A stretch of 64,000 nucleotides of DNA. It comes from Bdellovibrionia bacterium (GTDB lineage: Bacteria; Bdellovibrionota; Bdellovibrionia; Bdellovibrionales; JAGQZY01). Shown one piece after another: positions 61,087 through 64,000 of this stretch. The stretch is from positions 1-64,000 of the forward strand of contig JAUICP010000004.1 in the NCBI GenBank assembly GCA_030427805.1, read 5' to 3'. Each line of letters starts with the position of its first letter. Within the stretch, counting starts at the first letter, position 1. The notes beneath the pieces are model-generated. The model made no database searches, was not told where the DNA came from, and saw only the letters and a program-made list of their open reading frames with translations. A program made the position numbers and the translations under genes.

Positions 61087-62220
61087 GTGGAAAAATTAAG
61101 TCCGATACAAAATATTAAACAAAGGGTTCAAGCCGCTAAAGATTTGGGCTTGGATTACTATGAACGCTACGAAAGCTATTTTCCGGCTCTAAGTTTTATC
61201 GCTGGATTTCTTTACGATGTTATTACCACTGAACGCATTGACGAAATGACAACTCTCTTGCAACAAATTATTTTTATCGGCTTGGCATTGACGATCGTCA
61301 CTATCGAATTGATTAAAAATTATAATCCGGAGTTTAAAATAGGCTTTATGGAAAAACTTTGGGAATACCACAGTTTTGCCATTCACTTTTTATTAGGAGG
61401 ATTGCTCAGCGCCTACACCATCTTTTACTTTAAGGCGGCAAGCCTTTCCACATCCTTGATCTTCATGGTCTTCTTAGCCGGTCTTCTCGTCGCCAATGAG
61501 CATCCGAAACTTCAAGGACTGGGCACGCGGTTTAGAAATGCACTCCTAGCCGTCTGCACCCTCTCATTTATGATCTATTTGATTCCCATTTTGACTGGTC
61601 AACTGGGCTTTTTTGTATTTCTCTTATCTCAAATTGCCAGTGGACTTATTTTCGCAGGAGTTGCCTATTTCCTATTTCGCCTTTTCAAGGACAAAAGCTT
61701 TATTTTGCGCGAAGTCCTCTACCCTGCATTTATAGTCCATGTCTTTGTCTTTGCCCTGTATTTGTTTAAAGCCATCCCTCCCGTTCCTCTCGCGATGACC
61801 CATATAGGAATTTACCACAAGGTCGAAAAATTTAAGGATCAATACCAAGTCCTCTTCGACAAACCATGGTGGAAGTTTTGGACTCGGGGCTCGGAAGATT
61901 TCGTGGCGCAAAACGGAGACCGCATCTATGTATTTGCAAAAATTTTCTCGCCCACCCAATTTCAAGACACCGTTTATGCCCACTGGCAGATTTACATGGA
62001 TAAAATAGGCGAATGGAAAACCTCCGATCGCGTACCCATCGAAATTCGTGGCGGACGAAATGAAGGCTTTCGAGGTGTCAGTTTTAAAAGCAACTACGAG
62101 CCCGGAGAATGGCGGGTTCTCGTCGAAACCAGTGACGGCCGAGAAATTGGCAGGGTCCACTTTGACCTGCAAAAATCAAATAATGAAAATCTCAGAACTT
62201 TCCAAAGCGAGTGGCATTAA
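61087..62220 (+). CDS. Membrane protein with C-terminal DUF2914 domain
   Basis: 377 residues from GTG 61087. About seven membrane helices (49-215) are followed by a C-terminal domain of about 130 residues of the DUF2914 type: GDRIYVFAKIFSPTQFQDTVYAHWQIYMDKIGEW, RGVSFKSNYEPGEWRVLVETSDGREIGRVHFD. Function unknown; the soluble part probably faces the periplasm. Confidence 0.75.
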   Translation: MEKLSPIQNIKQRVQAAKDLGLDYYERYESYFPALSFIAGFLYDVITTERIDEMTTLLQQIIFIGLALTIVTIELIKNYNPEFKIGFMEKLWEYHSFAIHFLLGGLLSAYTIFYFKAASLSTSLIFMVFLAGLLVANEHPKLQGLGTRFRNALLAVCTLSFMIYLIPILTGQLGFFVFLLSQIASGLIFAGVAYFLFRLFKDKSFILREVLYPAFIVHVFVFALYLFKAIPPVPLAMTHIGIYHKVEKFKDQYQVLFDKPWWKFWTRGSEDFVAQNGDRIYVFAKIFSPTQFQDTVYAHWQIYMDKIGEWKTSDRVPIEIRGGRNEGFRGVSFKSNYEPGEWRVLVETSDGREIGRVHFDLQKSNNENLRTFQSEWH

Positions 62221-62345
62221 GCAGCCCTCCACGGTTCCAATTTAGGTCGAAATTCACCTAAATCCACTGATTTCGACCTGAAATCCAATCTATAGCCCGA
62301 AGAATGGCCCTTTCCTTGCTATTACTCTCATTGAAGGAGAGAGAG

Positions 62346-62465
62346 ATGGCATTAGGTATTAGCCTCTTATTTTCATTGGTATTTCTCGTATCGTTTGAGA
62401 GACAGAGCACGGCCCTCATTGCGGCTTCGTCGTGGGCTTTCTTCTGTTATCTTGTCTTTATCTAA
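62346..62465 (+). CDS. Very small membrane protein
   Basis: 39 residues with AAGGAGAGAGAG directly before ATG 62346 and two hydrophobic stretches (LGISLLFSLVFLVSF and STALIAASSWAFFCYLVFI). It lies alone in the 313-bp gap 62221-62533 and would be missed by size filters. Supported by ribosome site and composition only. Confidence 0.45.
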   Translation: MALGISLLFSLVFLVSFERQSTALIAASSWAFFCYLVFI

Positions 62466-62533
62466 ACCTTGCTTAAAGTCCCACAAAAAGGTTAAATAGG
62501 TCCTAGATTTAACATCAGGTGGACTACGCAACA

Positions 62534-63565
62534 ATGAAAGCCATTGAGAAAATTCTCATCATTCGCCTTTCTAGTTTTGGCGATATTATCCAAGCTTTTG
62601 CTGCGGTTGATGCCATTCGAGCCAAATATCCGAAAGCTGAAATTCATTGGTTGGTCAAAACAGAATTTGCAGAACTGGCGAAATGTAACAAAGAAATCGA
62701 TTATGTCTGGAGCTTTGACTCCAAAAAAGGTTTTTTAGAAGTCCTCAGTCTTAGCTTTAGACTCCACGAACAAGCTTTCACACACATCTATGATGCTCAC
62801 AAACACTTGCGAAGCATTCTTTTTATGCTTTTTCTGAGAATACTCAATCCGCTGATTCTACTGCGTGCAAAAAAACCAAGCACCTTTCTCAGTCGCCCTA
62901 AAAATCGCCTCAAACGACTTTTACTTTTTAAGTTTCGAATCAATCGCTTTCCGTGGCCCTTCGTTGGCGCTAGGTCCTTTGTTGATCCCCTAGAGAAATG
63001 GGGCATCCCAGGGGAACTCTATAAGACAAATTACGAATTCCCCGAGGGGTCTTCCTTACGGGTCAACGACTTGATTAAGGACTTTGGGGATTTTATATGC
63101 CTAGCCCCTTCAGCGGCCTGGAAAATGAAACGATGGCCCCTTGAACACTGGAAAAAGCTCGTCGAAATCAGTCCAGAAAAAAAGTTTATCGTTATTGGTG
63201 GCCCGAAAGATGATTTTTGTGCCGATCTCGAAAAGCTTGCTCCAGATCGAGTTTTGAATCTAGCCGGACAAACCACACTTCTTGAAAGCCTGATCATAAT
63301 TCACAAGTCGCGCCTTCTCGTATCTGCAGACACCGGTAGCCTTCACGTCTCAGATAGTATGAACCACCCCAACATCGCTCTCATAGGACCCACGGCTTTT
63401 GGTTTTCCGGGCCGAAAAAAGAGCAAGGTGCTAGAGGTAGAAATGTCCTGTCGTCCTTGTACTAAGGATGGATCAGGAAAGTGCACAAGTACTGTCTATC
63501 AAAAGTGTATGGTTGATATCAGACCAGAAAAAGTCTACCAAGCCATGAAAGAAAAGATAGGATAG
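62534..63565 (+). CDS. GT9 glycosyltransferase (heptosyltransferase-like)
   Basis: 343 residues from ATG 62534 (AGGTGG upstream; outer GTG 62519). Typical GT9 features: KILIIRLSSFGDIIQAFAAVDAIRAKYPKAEIHWLVK, ICLAPSAAWKMKRWPLEHWKKL, FIVIGGPKD, LNLAGQTTLLESLIIIHKSRLLVSADTGSLHVSDSM and MSCRPCTKDGSGKC. It adds heptose to the lipopolysaccharide inner core at the inner membrane. The WaaA gene starts 4 nt after its stop. Confidence 0.92.
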   Translation: MKAIEKILIIRLSSFGDIIQAFAAVDAIRAKYPKAEIHWLVKTEFAELAKCNKEIDYVWSFDSKKGFLEVLSLSFRLHEQAFTHIYDAHKHLRSILFMLFLRILNPLILLRAKKPSTFLSRPKNRLKRLLLFKFRINRFPWPFVGARSFVDPLEKWGIPGELYKTNYEFPEGSSLRVNDLIKDFGDFICLAPSAAWKMKRWPLEHWKKLVEISPEKKFIVIGGPKDDFCADLEKLAPDRVLNLAGQTTLLESLIIIHKSRLLVSADTGSLHVSDSMNHPNIALIGPTAFGFPGRKKSKVLEVEMSCRPCTKDGSGKCTSTVYQKCMVDIRPEKVYQAMKEKIG

Positions 63566-63568
63566 CCC

Positions 63569-64000
63569 ATGTTCCGTTACTTCTATCGTTTTATAGTCGC
63601 TCCTTTGGTTTTTGATTTTATAATTCCTTTAATTAAGCTTCTTCCAATTAAATCACCAAAGCTGCAAAGAAGTCTCGAGTTAAGAACAGCCAAAGAATGG
63701 AAGCGGTCGCGTTTGGAATCTCCTATTTGGTTCCACTGTGCTTCGATGGAGTACGAGTATGCGAAACCCATCATCAGGGCCCTCAAAGAATTTAAGCCCG
63801 AGTTACCCATTCTCCTTACCTACTACTCTCCCACCATAGAAAAGCTGGTAAAAAAAGATCCTAACATTGATCTCGCGTTACCCTTGCCGACTGATACTTT
63901 TTACGAAATGTCAGGATTTATCCGCACGCAAAACCCACGAGCCCTACTCATTGCACGGACCGACGCCTGGCCAGAAATGGTTTTGCAGTGCCAAGAAAAA
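63569..64000 (+). CDS. waaA: 3-deoxy-D-manno-octulosonic acid (Kdo) transferase, 5' part cut by window end
   Basis: 144 codons visible. N-terminal membrane anchor, then PIWFHCASMEYEYAKPIIRAL, matching the catalytic region of Kdo transferases (usual SGEFEYAKP; the general-base Glu is kept and only the preceding Gly is changed to Met), PILLTYYSPTIEKLV and LLIARTDAWPEMVL (usual E/D-x-WPN). It transfers Kdo to lipid A. Incomplete because the window ends. Confidence 0.85.
   Translation, partial: MFRYFYRFIVAPLVFDFIIPLIKLLPIKSPKLQRSLELRTAKEWKRSRLESPIWFHCASMEYEYAKPIIRALKEFKPELPILLTYYSPTIEKLVKKDPNIDLALPLPTDTFYEMSGFIRTQNPRALLIARTDAWPEMVLQCQEK

Noticed and set aside
51-64000. CRISPR arrays, rRNA genes or insertion-sequence transposases
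   Set aside because: No regularly spaced repeats, rRNA landmarks or DDE/HUH transposase motifs were seen anywhere in the window.
63569-64000. Loss of the catalytic Glu in WaaA
   Set aside because: Aligning SMEYEYAKP with the common SGEFEYAKP shows that the Glu is kept and only the preceding Gly is changed.

Overview
The window looks like a chromosomal segment of a Bdellovibrionota-type (Bdellovibrio-like) bacterium carrying most of an integrated conjugative element. The taxonomic guess rests on gene style: several secreted lipoproteins share a FQNC lipobox, there are many unique secreted proteins, FtsH, a Kdo transferase and a heptosyltransferase are present, and base composition is moderate. 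It is an inference, not a proof.

Positions 1 to about 30.85 kb are accessory. From the left there is a small regulatory patch (HTH protein, CheY-like receiver, HTH fragment, degenerate receiver and a decayed ORF; 51-2485). Next comes a tightly packed minus-strand operon (8813 down to 2555) encoding a sigma-54-dependent response regulator, a stand-alone histidine-phosphotransfer-like protein, a secreted small protein with two copies of a DTQPCxxC motif, a family-5 peptide-binding protein, a YcaO-family enzyme and a hybrid sensor kinase. I read this as a candidate modified-peptide (RiPP-like) signalling cassette. Facing away from it is a plus-strand operon (9113-24419) with an F-like type IV secretion system: five tiny ORFs, a coupling protein split in two and fused to TraU, a GspE/PilB-like ATPase, then TraF-, pilin-, TraL-, TraE-, TraK-, TraB-, TraV-, TraC-, TraH- and TraG-like proteins. 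An excellent sigma-54 promoter match (9056-9071) with two upstream 15-bp palindromes precedes this operon, so the cassette's regulator could switch on conjugation. A mobilisation module (oriT-like palindromes, MobC, MOB_P relaxase), an excisionase-like HTH protein, a tyrosine integrase and an AbiE toxin-antitoxin pair close the element. The region 30.70-30.86 kb holds repeated tRNA-3'-end-like sequence that may be the attachment site. The left end of the element is outside the window.

Two transfer genes, traF-like and traB-like, are each interrupted by a TAG and continue in the -1 frame. Both have an A_AAG slip site 7-8 nt before an identical 19-nt sequence, which suggests programmed frameshifting. 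This and the peptide/sigma-54 circuit are the best candidates for something new.

Positions 30.9-64 kb look like ordinary chromosome: a glyoxalase-fold protein, Tat-exported aldo/keto reductase and dienelactone hydrolase, several lipoproteins, a pseudokinase, FtsH, CBS and macro domain proteins, a di-heme peroxidase, a stress group (HPF, pentapeptide protein, Dps, LysR regulator), a PQQ-type sugar dehydrogenase, and the start of a lipopolysaccharide group (GT9 heptosyltransferase and WaaA, the latter cut by the window end).
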